A stretch of DNA of 64,000 nt from Peribacillus sp. FSL E2-0218 (GTDB lineage: Bacteria > Bacillota > Bacilli > Bacillales > DSM-1321), in NCBI RefSeq assembly GCF_037992945.1, contig NZ_CP150304.1, positions 4,529,501 to 4,593,500 on the forward strand. Direction: 5' to 3'. Of this stretch, positions 17,255 through 26,262 are shown one piece after another. Made by a program: the position numbers and the translations under genes. Each line of letters begins with the position of its first letter. Position 1 is the first letter of the stretch. The notes under the pieces are model-generated. The model was not told the origin of the DNA and did not search any database. It worked only from the letters and a program-made list of their open reading frames with translations.

Positions 17255-17758
17255 TTATTTATTATATTCTGTGGTGTATGATTCTTTATACTGTCCAGGT
17301 AATATCCTCCCTGTCTCTTCATCCCAATATCCGTTTACGGAATAGGTGCTAGAACTCACATTATTATTCTCAGCCGTTAACCTAACATTAGCCGCATTCG
17401 CACCTGCATTGCCTTTAACATAATGATTTCGCCCACTATTTAAACCGCCGCTACCAGCTGTAACTTTAACTGAAGGAGATACGTTCGTGCCGTTGCTTTT
17501 TTCGAGCCAATACGTCGTTACCGTATTAGTTCCTTCTGTTGATTTATACATTCTCACTTTCCATGTATTCCGTTCTGTAGTCGTTTGACGATACTCTGTG
17601 CCTGTGTACGAATTTTTTTGATCCTTCTGAATTGTAAATGAATACTTGTTATTCTCATTTCCAGCCTCAACTGATAGTGTTCCTAACCCAATCGAGCAAG
17701 CTAAAATGGTCCCTAATGCTATTACTCTTATTTTTTTCATCCATGTTCTTTCGCTCAT
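17255..17758 (-). CDS. Secreted DUF2712-like protein, first gene of the cassette
   Basis: A 167-residue exported protein. A Sec signal peptide (MKKIRVIALGTILACSIGLG ... SVEA) is followed by about 140 residues rich in Asn, Thr, Tyr and Ser. Motifs such as NTWKVRMYKSTEGTNTVTTY, HYVKGNAGANAANVRLTAEN and YSVNGYWDEETG fit my memory of the Bacillus DUF2712 family, which often lies beside ABC permeases. The first ATG (17758) directly abuts AAAGGAG with no spacer; the ATG at 17740 gives a classical MKKI signal peptide but has a long spacer, so the start is uncertain. It is probably the substrate of, or the ligand for, the downstream transporter; bacteriocin-like activity is speculation. Confidence 0.75.
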   Translation of the reverse strand: MSERTWMKKIRVIALGTILACSIGLGTLSVEAGNENNKYSFTIQKDQKNSYTGTEYRQTTTERNTWKVRMYKSTEGTNTVTTYWLEKSNGTNVSPSVKVTAGSGGLNSGRNHYVKGNAGANAANVRLTAENNNVSSSTYSVNGYWDEETGRILPGQYKESYTTEYNK

Positions 17759-17805
17759 CTCCTTTGATCCAGTAAAGATTCATCATACTGGAAAAGAGAG
17801 TATAT

Positions 17806-17842
17806 GAAGTTCCAATATTAAAACGGGAAATACCATATTTGA
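17806..17842 (-). promoter_or_regulatory. 37-bp conserved upstream element, copy 2
   Basis: The partner of 12663-12699 (31/37 identical, ungapped), 48 bases upstream of the cassette's first ATG. The shared stretch includes GGTATTT.CGTTTTAA on the minus strand. It suggests joint control of the cassette and the beta-helix unit. Confidence 0.65.
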
Positions 17843-17905
17843 AATTTCACTCCAAGCTCATAGCATCGCTGATGGAGCGGAGCCTCCCTTTTTTCCCACA
17901 ACAAA

Positions 17906-17937
17906 AAGGCCGTTTAACATATTCGTTAAACGGCCTT
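17906..17937 (-). terminator. Terminator after the S8 protease gene
   Basis: A 13-bp perfect stem AAGGCCGTTTAAC / GTTAAACGGCCTT with a 6-base loop, followed by a T run on the minus strand. Confidence 0.9.
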
Positions 17938-17946
17938 CGCGCATTG

Positions 17947-20900
17947 CTATTTGGATTTTTTCACGGTTACTTTTGTTGCTTTTCCTGTATTGCCTGCTTT
18001 ATCTTTTGCTGAGACATATAACACGGACCCTGCTTTTTGCTTGCTGATTTTGACGGAGTAGTTCCCCTTCTTATCAGCGGTTGCCGTTCCGATGTTTTTA
18101 TTGTTTTGCTTTACGGTAACTTTTGAACCCGCTTCCGCTTTACCTGTTACTTTTGTTGCTTTGTCATTCACTTCATTCACTTTCGGTGCGGATGGTGCGG
18201 TTTTATCTTTCACTGTTACCTTTGTTGCTTTTCCTGTATTGCCCGCTTTGTCTTTGGCTGAGACATATAACACGGATCCTGCTTTTTGCTTGCTGATTTT
18301 GACGGAGTAGTTCCCCTTCTTATCAACGGTTGCCGTTCCGATGCTTTTATTGTTGTACTTCACGGTAACGGTTGAGCTCACTTCCGCTTTACCTGTTACT
18401 TTGGTGGCGCTGTCGCTTACTTCATTCACTTTCGGTGCATCCGGGGCGGTTTTATCGAGAACCGTCACGGCTGCTGCCTTGCTTTCGCGTTTTGCTAGAT
18501 CAGTTGCTGTGACCGACAGTTTGGAGCCGGCCTTTTGTTTGCTGATTTTGACTTTGAAATTTCCTTTGCTGTCCGTGTTTGCTGAGCCGATCACTTTTTT
18601 CGCACTGTTTTTGACCGTGACTTTCACCTCGGCTTGCGATTGACCCGTTACATACACGTCTTTGTCGCTGACAGGCTTAACGGTTGGCTTAGCAGGGGTT
18701 GCACCCTTGTTCACGAATACTTTGATTGAAGAAGTTGCCAGTTTGGCAGAATCAGAGATATGCACAGTCAGCATCTGCTCCGCTTTTTGGACCGGAATCT
18801 TGATAGTGAACGTTCCGTTAGCAGCCGCCGTTGCTTTACCTAGTGATTTACTTCCGCTTTTCACTTCGATCGCCGAACCTTTTTTAGCCGTTCCAGTCAG
18901 GGTTGTTTTATTATCGAATACAGAGTTGACCTTTGCTTGTAAATCCACAGCACTTAGTGCACTGAAAGCATTCAATCTTCCGTATCCTGATACTAAATCT
19001 TTACCGACAGGCAGTTCCTCTTGAGGAATGATGATTTCTCCATCTTCATCTTCATATTCCTCAGTAGGGTAAGCATTATCTTCTTCTTCGAATTTCACAT
19101 ATTCGGAGGTATCATGAAGGATTTGCCTTACTTCATTCACCTTCAATCCAGGGTTTGCGGATAATAACAGCGCTGTAGCTGCCGCAACATGCGGAGCTGC
19201 CATCGACGTACCATCCATATACGTAACGTTTCCATTAGGGACAAGGCTTGGGATGGCTGTCCCAGGGGCGACCATGTCCAATTGGAATCCATAATTGGAA
19301 TAATCGGATACTAAGTCAAGAGCATTGGTTGCACCGACGGAAATCGCATATTTGGATGATGCCGGATAAGATAGAGCTTCCACCCCATCATTACCGCTTG
19401 CCACGATAACCATTACATTCTTCGCAGCTGCTTCCTTCAAGGCATATTCGATCGTCCTGCTGTATTCTCCGCCCAAACTTAAGTTTATTACCTTGGCACC
19501 GTGATCGACGGCATATTTAATGCCCAGTGCAATTTTCTCGTTATCTCCATAGCCTGAAGAATCAAGCACCTTTACAGGCATGATTTTCGCTAATGGATTG
19601 ATTCCTTGCATCGAATATCCGTTATCCGCTTTGGCAGCGATGATGCCGGATACATGTGTTCCATGGCCATTGTCATCGATGGCATTGCCTTTTTTATCGA
19701 TGAAATTCTTGCCTAAGTCCATGCGGACACGATCTTGCAAATCAGCCAGTGAATCATCGACACCCGTGTCGACGACCGCCACCAATGTTTCCTTTAAATT
19801 ACGTTTTTTAATCAAGGCTTGCAGTTTTTCGTTATCGATGTCCGCGCCCTTGATGCCTTCTTCTCCACCAGGATTATTCAACGACCATTGATACGGTGAC
19901 TGAATATCGGCTGAAAGAGCTTTATACGTTTTGACCGGCTCAATATATTCCACTTCTGAAAGGTTTTCGATCGATGATAGAGCTGATGCGCTCATCTTGG
20001 CTTGGCTCTTTAACTCCACGACGTACATATCATCATACATTGGCTCTTGCTTCTCGGGAGTCGACAGTTTTCCATATCCTTTTCCGCTTACCTTGGATTG
20101 GAAGGAGCTTAATGACTTCCCAGGTTTAAGTTTGACGATGTATTTGTTTTTTGTATTTTTTGAAGCTGGCAGCTCGATTCCCGCTTTACTTGCGATATCG
20201 ACTACCTTTACCCCTGCAAGATCCTCAAGATCGATTTTCTTTGCCAGGCTTTCCATATCCTTTTTCAATCCAGCCGGTGCGGCATCCGCAGCCATAGTGT
20301 ACAATTCTTTAATTGCTTCTTGCTGTTTGCCTTTTTCAATGACTGCGGTGCTGCTTGCTCCGTTTTCATTTAGATCATCAATCAGCGGCTTAATCTCGAC
20401 TAAATATTTATACGCGGCATCCCTCGCTTTTTTATTGCTAGCCAGATGATAGGCAAGGAATGGCGAAGCCTTATAGTATAAAGAAGAAAGGCTGCGTCCC
20501 TCAGACGACGTCGTGAGAACTTCATCTCTAAACACACGGAGTGATTTCAACAATGATTCACCCGTTTTCTTGTCGTACGCACTCACTTCGACCGGACATT
20601 CTTCAAGTCCCATCTCCTCTTCCCCAGCGGATGGCGGCAAGGTTACCGAATGGGCATTGATGGAATATCCCGCTTCATTTTTGGCATCCGGGATTGGATT
20701 TCCTTCATCATCCGTTTCGCCTAAATATTCAACTTTCACATAATACGTTCCTTCCCAGGCATATGGGAAATCAATGACGGCTTTTTCATCCGGATAAGAA
20801 GAAAACCAATAGTTGCTCTCATCCTTTTCGGCTTTTTCCTTACTTGAATAGACGGATATATTCAAAATTTTATCCGAATCGACCTCAAACTCAATATGGG

Positions 20901-21114
20901 AAAACTTTTGTATTTCTTCTGCTGTCGGGTTGATTTGGTACCAGTGAACATCCGGTTCATTGAACTTCCCGTCCAATGTATCCCCATTTTTAATCGTTTT
21001 GACATTTTCAATTGATGTAGTTACAGCTTGTGAATTTTGCGGAATCATCAAACTGAAAATCAAGGCAAAAATAAGTACAAACGCTGTCAATCTACTAACA
21101 TGGTTAAGTTTCAC
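17947..21114 (-). CDS. Secreted subtilisin-like (S8) serine protease with Ig-like repeats
   Basis: A 1055-residue exported protease. A signal peptide covers residues 1-30, then comes a PPC-type beta domain (about 35-155), a helical region, and an I9-type propeptide inhibitor (about 325-400; NKYIVKLKPGKSLSSFQSKV). The S8 catalytic domain carries Asp449 (VAVVDTGVD), His484 (NGHGTHVSG) and Ser637 (DGTSMAAPH). Four bacterial Ig-like (Big_6) repeats make up the last 330 residues; the last two are nearly identical. The start is GTG with TTGGAGGT 6 bases before it. No LPXTG or SLH anchor is seen, so it is released or held by the basic repeats. Likely role: extracellular protein degradation. Confidence 0.92.
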   Translation of the reverse strand: MKLNHVSRLTAFVLIFALIFSLMIPQNSQAVTTSIENVKTIKNGDTLDGKFNEPDVHWYQINPTAEEIQKFSHIEFEVDSDKILNISVYSSKEKAEKDESNYWFSSYPDEKAVIDFPYAWEGTYYVKVEYLGETDDEGNPIPDAKNEAGYSINAHSVTLPPSAGEEEMGLEECPVEVSAYDKKTGESLLKSLRVFRDEVLTTSSEGRSLSSLYYKASPFLAYHLASNKKARDAAYKYLVEIKPLIDDLNENGASSTAVIEKGKQQEAIKELYTMAADAAPAGLKKDMESLAKKIDLEDLAGVKVVDIASKAGIELPASKNTKNKYIVKLKPGKSLSSFQSKVSGKGYGKLSTPEKQEPMYDDMYVVELKSQAKMSASALSSIENLSEVEYIEPVKTYKALSADIQSPYQWSLNNPGGEEGIKGADIDNEKLQALIKKRNLKETLVAVVDTGVDDSLADLQDRVRMDLGKNFIDKKGNAIDDNGHGTHVSGIIAAKADNGYSMQGINPLAKIMPVKVLDSSGYGDNEKIALGIKYAVDHGAKVINLSLGGEYSRTIEYALKEAAAKNVMVIVASGNDGVEALSYPASSKYAISVGATNALDLVSDYSNYGFQLDMVAPGTAIPSLVPNGNVTYMDGTSMAAPHVAAATALLLSANPGLKVNEVRQILHDTSEYVKFEEEDNAYPTEEYEDEDGEIIIPQEELPVGKDLVSGYGRLNAFSALSAVDLQAKVNSVFDNKTTLTGTAKKGSAIEVKSGSKSLGKATAAANGTFTIKIPVQKAEQMLTVHISDSAKLATSSIKVFVNKGATPAKPTVKPVSDKDVYVTGQSQAEVKVTVKNSAKKVIGSANTDSKGNFKVKISKQKAGSKLSVTATDLAKRESKAAAVTVLDKTAPDAPKVNEVSDSATKVTGKAEVSSTVTVKYNNKSIGTATVDKKGNYSVKISKQKAGSVLYVSAKDKAGNTGKATKVTVKDKTAPSAPKVNEVNDKATKVTGKAEAGSKVTVKQNNKNIGTATADKKGNYSVKISKQKAGSVLYVSAKDKAGNTGKATKVTVKKSK
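17956..18453. repeat. Tandem 249-bp duplication inside the protease gene
   Basis: The last two Ig-like repeats of the protease are near-identical at DNA level with a 249-bp (83-codon) period; for example the run GAGACATATAACACGGA recurs at that spacing. This points to a recent unequal crossover or expansion. Boundaries are approximate. Confidence 0.8.
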
Positions 21115-21358
21115 GCTTTTACCTCCAATATTTGGTTAAAAAAATATAGTACTATACCAAATTATCACACTATAAGATTTTATCAACCAATTTTTTCCCT
21201 TTTCCATGTGAAATGTTGATATATGTGAACGGCGAACCGAAAAATGATTCCCATGTACCAAGTTAGCGACATAATTGGAAAATTACGGACAACCACTGAT
21301 GATTTCATCTAAAACCGGGCTGTTCCAAACAAGACTTAAGTCCTGTTTGGGCCACAAA

Positions 21359-21396
21359 AAAACTGCCCCGGCACGAAACTCGCGCGGAGCAGTTTT
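21359..21396 (-). terminator. Terminator after leuS
   Basis: A stem AAAACTGC/GCAGTTTT extended by a GC-rich inner part and followed on the minus strand by TTTTTTT. Another hairpin (CCAAACA...TGTTTGG, 21325-21350) lies just beyond it. The rest of 21115-21409 shows no gene. Confidence 0.85.
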
Positions 21397-21409
21397 CCTT
21401 CGATTGCTT

Positions 21410-23824
21410 TTAATTAGCGACGATATTCACTAATTTGCCAGGCACGGCAATGACTTTGCGAATCGTTTTCCCGTCGATTTGTTCTTTGATGGAGTCATCG
21501 CCCATCGCGATTTCTTCCAGTTTTTCTTTCGTGGTGTCAGTTGGCACCATCAGTTTCGTTTTGACTTTTCCGTTGATTTGGATGACGATTTCGACTTCGT
21601 TATCCACTAGCTTCGCTTCATCGAAGGCCGGCCATGTTCCGTATGTGATGCTTTCGGAGTGACCCAGTTTGGACCAAAGCTCTTCGGCAATATGCGGTGC
21701 AACCGGTGCAAGCAGTTTGACGAAGCCCTCGACATATACTTTAGGAAGCGAATCCGCTTTATACGCGTCATTGATGAATACCATCAATTGTGAAATTGCC
21801 GTATTGAATTTCAATTCTTCATAGTTCTCGGTCACTTTTTTAACCGTTTGATGATAGACCTTCTCAAGCTTGCCCGTGTCATCCGTTTCGGTCAGCTTAT
21901 CCGTTAATGTTCCATCCTCGTTGACCAATAAACGCCAGATACGGTCGAGGAACCTGCGCGAACCATCCAGCCCGTTTGTCGACCAGGCAATCGATGCATC
22001 CAATGGTCCCATGAACATTTCATACATGCGAAGTGTATCGGCACCATGGCTTTCAACGATATCATCCGGGTTCACGACATTTCCTTTTGATTTACTCATT
22101 TTTTCATTATTCTCGCCAAGGATCATTCCTTGGTTAAATAGGTTTTGGAATGGCTCCTTCGTTGGCACGACGCCGATATCATACAAGAATTTATGCCAGA
22201 AACGCGCGTACAGCAAGTGAAGCACCGCATGCTCGGCACCGCCAATATAAATGTCGACCGGCATCCACTCTTTCAATTTTTCGGGATCTGCCAACGCTTC
22301 CGTGTTATCCGGGTCGATATAACGAAGGAAGTACCAGCTGCTGCCTGCCCATTGCGGCATCGTGTTCGTCTCGCGGCGCCCTTTCCGTCCGTTTTCATCG
22401 GTTACGTTCACCCATTCCGCAATGTTCGCAAGTGGAGATTCCCCTGTCCCTGAAGGCTTGATGTCTGTCGTTTTCGGTAAAATCAACGGAAGTTCCTCTT
22501 CCTTCAGTGCAGACATCGTCCCATCTTCCCAATGGATGATCGGGATCGGTTCACCCCAGTAACGCTGACGGCTGAATAACCAGTCGCGAAGACGGTAGGT
22601 AATTTTCTTCGTACCGATTTCTTTTTCTTCCAGCCATTTGATCATGGCTGAAATGCCTTCTTCTTTATCCAACCCATCAAGGAATTCCGAATTCACATGA
22701 AGGCCATCGCCTGTATACGCTTCACTCGTGACATCCCCGCCAGCGACGACTTCCTTGATCGGCAAGTCGAACTTGACAGCAAATTCATAATCACGTTCAT
22801 CATGCGCAGGAACGGCCATGATCGCACCCGTTCCGTAGCTGATCAGCACATAATCGGCAATCCAGATCGGCATTTTTTCGCCGTTTACCGGGTTCATCGC
22901 ATAAGCCCCCGTGAAAACGCCTGATTTATCTTTTGCCAAGTCGGTTCTTTCCAAATCGCTTTTATGCTTCACTTCATCCAAATAAGCCTCAACTGCATCT
23001 CTTTGTTCAGCTGTCGTAATTTTATCGACAAAGTGATGTTCCGGGGCCAATACGGCATAAGTTGCCCCGAATAACGTATCAGGACGGGTCGTGAACACCG
23101 TGAAGGTATCATCAAAGCCGTCGATATGGAAAGTAACTTCCGCTCCCTCGGAACGCCCAATCCAGTTACGCTGCATATCCTTGATGTTTTCCGGCCAATC
23201 CACATCATTCAAATCGTCGATCAAGCGGTCTGCATAAGCCGTGATGCGAAGCATCCATTGCTTCATCGGACGGCGCTCGACCGGATGGCCTCCCCGCTCA
23301 CTTTTCCCATCGATGACTTCTTCGTTCGCCAAGACCGTGCCAAGTGCTGGACACCAGTTAACGGCCACTTCATCAATATAAGCCAAGCCTTTTTCATATA
23401 ACTTCAAGAAAATCCATTGCGTCCATTTGTAATAGTCAGGATCCGTCGTATTGATTTCACGATCCCAGTCATAAGAAAAACCAAGTGCCTTGATTTGGCG
23501 ACGGAACGTGTTGATGTTGTGCTCCGTGAATTCAGCTGGGTCATTTCCCGTATCGATTGCATATTGCTCTGCCGGAAGTCCAAAGGCATCCCAGCCGATC
23601 GGATGCAGGACATTATATCCTTGGGCCCGCTTCATCCTGGCTAAAATATCGCTTGCCGTGTAACCTTCCGGGTGTCCTACATGAAGACCTGCCCCTGAAG
23701 GATATGGGAACATATCAAGGGCGTAGAATTTGCGTTTACCGCTTTCTTCGCCCGTCTTGAATGTCTTGTTGCCCTCCCAGTAATGCTGCCATTTCGTTTC
23801 TATGCTTCTATGGTCAAAACTCAT
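21410..23824 (-). CDS. leuS: Leucyl-tRNA synthetase
   Basis: An 804-residue class Ia synthetase that charges tRNA-Leu. The HIGH-type signature is GLHVGHPEGYTASD near residue 50 and the KMSKS loop is EKMSKSKGNVVNPDD. The CP1 editing domain lies between them (TTRPDTLFGATYAVLAPEH), and the anticodon-binding and C-terminal domains end VIAVPGKLVNIVAN. Length matches B. subtilis LeuS. The ATG follows AAGGAGGAAAT. Expression is controlled by the T-box leader upstream. Confidence 0.98.
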   Translation of the reverse strand: MSFDHRSIETKWQHYWEGNKTFKTGEESGKRKFYALDMFPYPSGAGLHVGHPEGYTASDILARMKRAQGYNVLHPIGWDAFGLPAEQYAIDTGNDPAEFTEHNINTFRRQIKALGFSYDWDREINTTDPDYYKWTQWIFLKLYEKGLAYIDEVAVNWCPALGTVLANEEVIDGKSERGGHPVERRPMKQWMLRITAYADRLIDDLNDVDWPENIKDMQRNWIGRSEGAEVTFHIDGFDDTFTVFTTRPDTLFGATYAVLAPEHHFVDKITTAEQRDAVEAYLDEVKHKSDLERTDLAKDKSGVFTGAYAMNPVNGEKMPIWIADYVLISYGTGAIMAVPAHDERDYEFAVKFDLPIKEVVAGGDVTSEAYTGDGLHVNSEFLDGLDKEEGISAMIKWLEEKEIGTKKITYRLRDWLFSRQRYWGEPIPIIHWEDGTMSALKEEELPLILPKTTDIKPSGTGESPLANIAEWVNVTDENGRKGRRETNTMPQWAGSSWYFLRYIDPDNTEALADPEKLKEWMPVDIYIGGAEHAVLHLLYARFWHKFLYDIGVVPTKEPFQNLFNQGMILGENNEKMSKSKGNVVNPDDIVESHGADTLRMYEMFMGPLDASIAWSTNGLDGSRRFLDRIWRLLVNEDGTLTDKLTETDDTGKLEKVYHQTVKKVTENYEELKFNTAISQLMVFINDAYKADSLPKVYVEGFVKLLAPVAPHIAEELWSKLGHSESITYGTWPAFDEAKLVDNEVEIVIQINGKVKTKLMVPTDTTKEKLEEIAMGDDSIKEQIDGKTIRKVIAVPGKLVNIVAN

Positions 23825-23856
23825 TTGATTTCCTCCTTATTCCGTATAAAAAACAA

Positions 23857-24115
23857 TAAAAAACCCCTCATCCCAAAATAGGGACGAGAGGATTATGTAT
23901 ATCTTCCCGCGGTACCACCCACATTGGCGATAGCTAAAATCCGCCCAGCTTAAACATCCGTAACGTGGATTGGTTCGTCAGGCATTACTTTTCACCTTCA
24001 CACCTGAAACTCCAAGGCGAGTTCACAATCATCCCAGGTTGACTTGCACCACCCGTCAACTCTCTTTGCTGGAATAAAATCGCTACTGTTCCTCATCATA
24101 GTCTTTATGAGAATA
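23857..24115 (-). ncRNA. T-box leader of leuS (Leu-specific)
   Basis: On the minus strand the T-box core GGGTGGTACCGCGGGAA lies at 23904-23920. It is followed by a terminator hairpin (CCTCTCGTCCC / GGGATGAGG, T run at 23857-23863), with the specifier domain upstream. The likely specifier is the CTC Leu codon in GTGAACTCGCC. Uncharged tRNA-Leu pairs with the antiterminator bulge and allows read-through into leuS. Confidence 0.95.
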
Positions 24116-24129
24116 TTGGATTTTATTTC

Positions 24130-24158
24130 ATTCTAGTCAATTTCACCGATAATTGCAA
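24130..24158 (-). promoter_or_regulatory. Sigma-A promoter of leuS
   Basis: -35 TTGCAA (24153-24158) and -10 TAGAAT (24130-24135) with a 17-bp spacer, placed so that transcription starts at the T-box leader. Confidence 0.65.
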
Positions 24159-24222
24159 TAGCCGTACCTAAACATTATCGACAGGTTTTTCATTATATAT
24201 GCGAATTCCGAAAAAATCGTGC

Positions 24223-24251
24223 AAAAAGGGAGCCATGAAATCATGGCCCCC
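24223..24251 (-). terminator. Terminator after ytzC
   Basis: Minus-strand stem GGGGGCCATGA / TCATGGCTCCC followed by TTTTT. Confidence 0.85.
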
Positions 24252-24256
24252 TGTTC

Positions 24257-24520
24257 TTAATGTCGAAGTACGATCATTTCATTTTTCAATTCGTTCAACT
24301 GCTGCTTCATCCGCGAAAGCATTTCCCGTTGCTGGTCATTCGAACTGGCATACAAGCGTTCCATATCCGTCAAAGCCTCTTCGATATACCTTTGCGAATT
24401 TTGAAATTGTTCATCATCATAATGCTCTTGCCGTGAAGCCTCGTTAAACTCATACTCTGCAAAATGGAGAGCTCCTTCACATTGCTCTAAAAAATGATCG
24501 ACGGATTGTCTGGTTGCCAT
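24257..24520 (-). CDS. ytzC: YtzC-like small protein (DUF2524)
   Basis: An 87-residue, strongly helical cytoplasmic protein beginning MATRQSVDHFLEQCEGAL, with SRQEHYDDEQF and SSNDQQREMLSRMKQQLNEL; it matches my memory of B. subtilis YtzC. Longer starts upstream exist, but GAGAGGG lies just before the ATG at 24520. Predicted coiled coil through most of the C-terminal half. Function unknown; its position next to leuS is conserved in relatives. Confidence 0.8.
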   Translation of the reverse strand: MATRQSVDHFLEQCEGALHFAEYEFNEASRQEHYDDEQFQNSQRYIEEALTDMERLYASSNDQQREMLSRMKQQLNELKNEMIVLRH

Positions 24521-24616
24521 TTCAAACCCTCTCCTTCGCGTATCATTTGGATGATTTGTAATCATCTTGCTTAGTTTGAACAAAACACGAGAGGATTATC
24601 AGCGTTATTTATCAAA

Positions 24617-25123
24617 TCATCCTTTATCCCAAAACTTCTCACCTTGATCCGATATGAAGCGCTCGATCCATTCGGCAAAGCCCATTTGAAGTTTCTCGCC
24701 TTCTTCAAAATCATCGAGATGGCCCTTCACCATTATATAATCCGTATTCCCCTCGGCTACGGCTCTCCCGTCAATGACGATATTATCTTGATAGATGCAG
24801 GCTACCTTAAAGCAGCCTTCAAAGGGGAGTTCATATGTGTAATTCATGATATCATCAAGGCTGTATATATCATTTTCCCCGCCTGATTCCCGTGTTTCGA
24901 ATAATTTGCAGCCATTCGTTATTTTCAAAAACTCTTTATAATCTTCGGGCAGATGCAATCCGGTTTTCTTTTCAAAGGAATGAATTTCCTCATCCGAAGC
25001 AGGTGAATTGAAGGTACAAGAGGCTTGGTATATAAACCCATCTTCCTTTGCTTCGAATACCTGATTATTTTCGGCTAATCGCTTTTTCATATGATTAATC
25101 GCTTCTTCAACTTGACCGGTCAT
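24617..25123 (-). CDS. SMI1/KNR4 (SUKH) domain protein
   Basis: A 168-residue protein with a SUKH core: ASDEEIHSFEKKTGLHLPED, YKEFLKITNGC, then an IYSLDDI segment and a C-terminal FAEWIERFISDQGEKFWDKG. SUKH proteins in bacteria are often immunity proteins against polymorphic nuclease or deaminase toxins, but many are orphan. No toxin gene is adjacent. Two ATGs are possible (25129, 25123); GGGAG is 9 bases before the second, which I use. It lies between ytzC and the divergent ytqA, a place where B. subtilis has no such gene to my memory. Confidence 0.8.
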   Translation of the reverse strand: MTGQVEEAINHMKKRLAENNQVFEAKEDGFIYQASCTFNSPASDEEIHSFEKKTGLHLPEDYKEFLKITNGCKLFETRESGGENDIYSLDDIMNYTYELPFEGCFKVACIYQDNIVIDGRAVAEGNTDYIMVKGHLDDFEEGEKLQMGFAEWIERFISDQGEKFWDKG

Positions 25124-25293
25124 GTCCATCAGCTCCCGATTGGATATAGTCTTTCACTTGATTATGTCGAATTAGCAGCCATAAATTCAGCCCTCAAGTA
25201 TACATTATACGCTTATTTTTCAAAAAAAGACCTAACTGCCGGAATGTTGTATAATATATGGTGCGCTTCATTTATACCAAGGAGGTTGCTGAT

Positions 25294-26262
25294 TTGAATC
25301 AAGCAAACCCGTTTATATATGCAACGGATAACAAACGATATCATACATGGAATTACCACTTGAGAAATCATTTTGGACATAAGGTTTTTAAAGTTGCCCT
25401 GGACGGCGGCTTTGACTGCCCGAACCGTGACGGCACGGTCGCACATGGAGGCTGTACCTTCTGCAGTGCTTCAGGCTCGGGCGACTTTGCCGGCAGCCGC
25501 GTCGAGCCGCTCGACGTCCAGTTCAAAAAAATCAGCGAACGGATGCACCATAAATGGAAAGATGGAAAGTATATGGCCTATTTCCAGGCGTTTACGAATA
25601 CGCATGCACCAGTCGATGTCCTTCGCGAAAAATATGAACAGGTATTGACCCAGGAAGGTGTGGTCGGGCTCTCGATAGCGACACGCCCCGACTGCCTGTC
25701 GGATGATGTAGTCGAGTATTTGGCAGAATTGAACGAGCGCACTTACCTATGGGTGGAGCTCGGTCTTCAGACGGTTCATGAAAAGACCGCGACGATGATC
25801 AACCGCGCCCATGACTTCGACTGCTATAAAGAAGGGGTCGATAAGCTGCGTAAACATGGCATCCGCGTCTGCTCCCATATCATCAACGGCCTTCCTCAGG
25901 AGGATTACACGATGATGATGGAAACGGCCCGGGAAGTCGCCAAACTCGATGTGCAGGGGATAAAGATCCATTTACTTCACCTTTTGAAAGGGACACCGAT
26001 GGTCAAGCAATATGAAAAAGGCTTGCTTGAATTCCTTGATCGCGATGAATATGTCAGCCTTGTATGCGATCAGCTGGAAATCATCCCTCCTGAAATGATC
26101 GTTCATCGCATAACCGGTGACGGTCCGATCGATTTGATGATCGGTCCGATGTGGAGCGTCAATAAATGGGATGTCCTGAATGCCATCGACGCCGAATTGA
26201 AACGCCGCAACAGCTGGCAAGGAAAAAATCATCAATTGGGGGAACAAACAGATGAAGCTTGA
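25294..26262 (+). CDS. ytqA: YtqA-type radical SAM protein (TIGR01212 family)
   Basis: A 322-residue radical SAM enzyme. Cluster cysteines are in FDCPNRDGTVAHGGCTFC, an N-terminally placed, widened motif typical of this family. GLSIATRPDCLSDDVVEYL and WVELGLQTVHEKTATMINR follow as in elongator-protein-3-like domains. Close to B. subtilis YtqA, whose substrate is not firmly known; partnership with the methyltransferase YtqB suggests RNA modification. The start is TTG at 25294 with AAGGAGGT 7 bases before it; an upstream ATG (25258) has no ribosome site. It overlaps ytqB by 11 bases. Confidence 0.93.
   Translation: MNQANPFIYATDNKRYHTWNYHLRNHFGHKVFKVALDGGFDCPNRDGTVAHGGCTFCSASGSGDFAGSRVEPLDVQFKKISERMHHKWKDGKYMAYFQAFTNTHAPVDVLREKYEQVLTQEGVVGLSIATRPDCLSDDVVEYLAELNERTYLWVELGLQTVHEKTATMINRAHDFDCYKEGVDKLRKHGIRVCSHIINGLPQEDYTMMMETAREVAKLDVQGIKIHLLHLLKGTPMVKQYEKGLLEFLDRDEYVSLVCDQLEIIPPEMIVHRITGDGPIDLMIGPMWSVNKWDVLNAIDAELKRRNSWQGKNHQLGEQTDEA

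Noticed and set aside
18092..20743. Plus-strand ORFs opposite the S8 protease gene
   Set aside because: Shadow frames; the minus-strand gene has a signal peptide, complete catalytic triad and domain structure.
21325..21350. A second terminator beyond leuS (CCAAACA/TGTTTGG hairpin)
   Set aside because: No T run next to it and it lies past a strong terminator; noted under the leuS terminator only.
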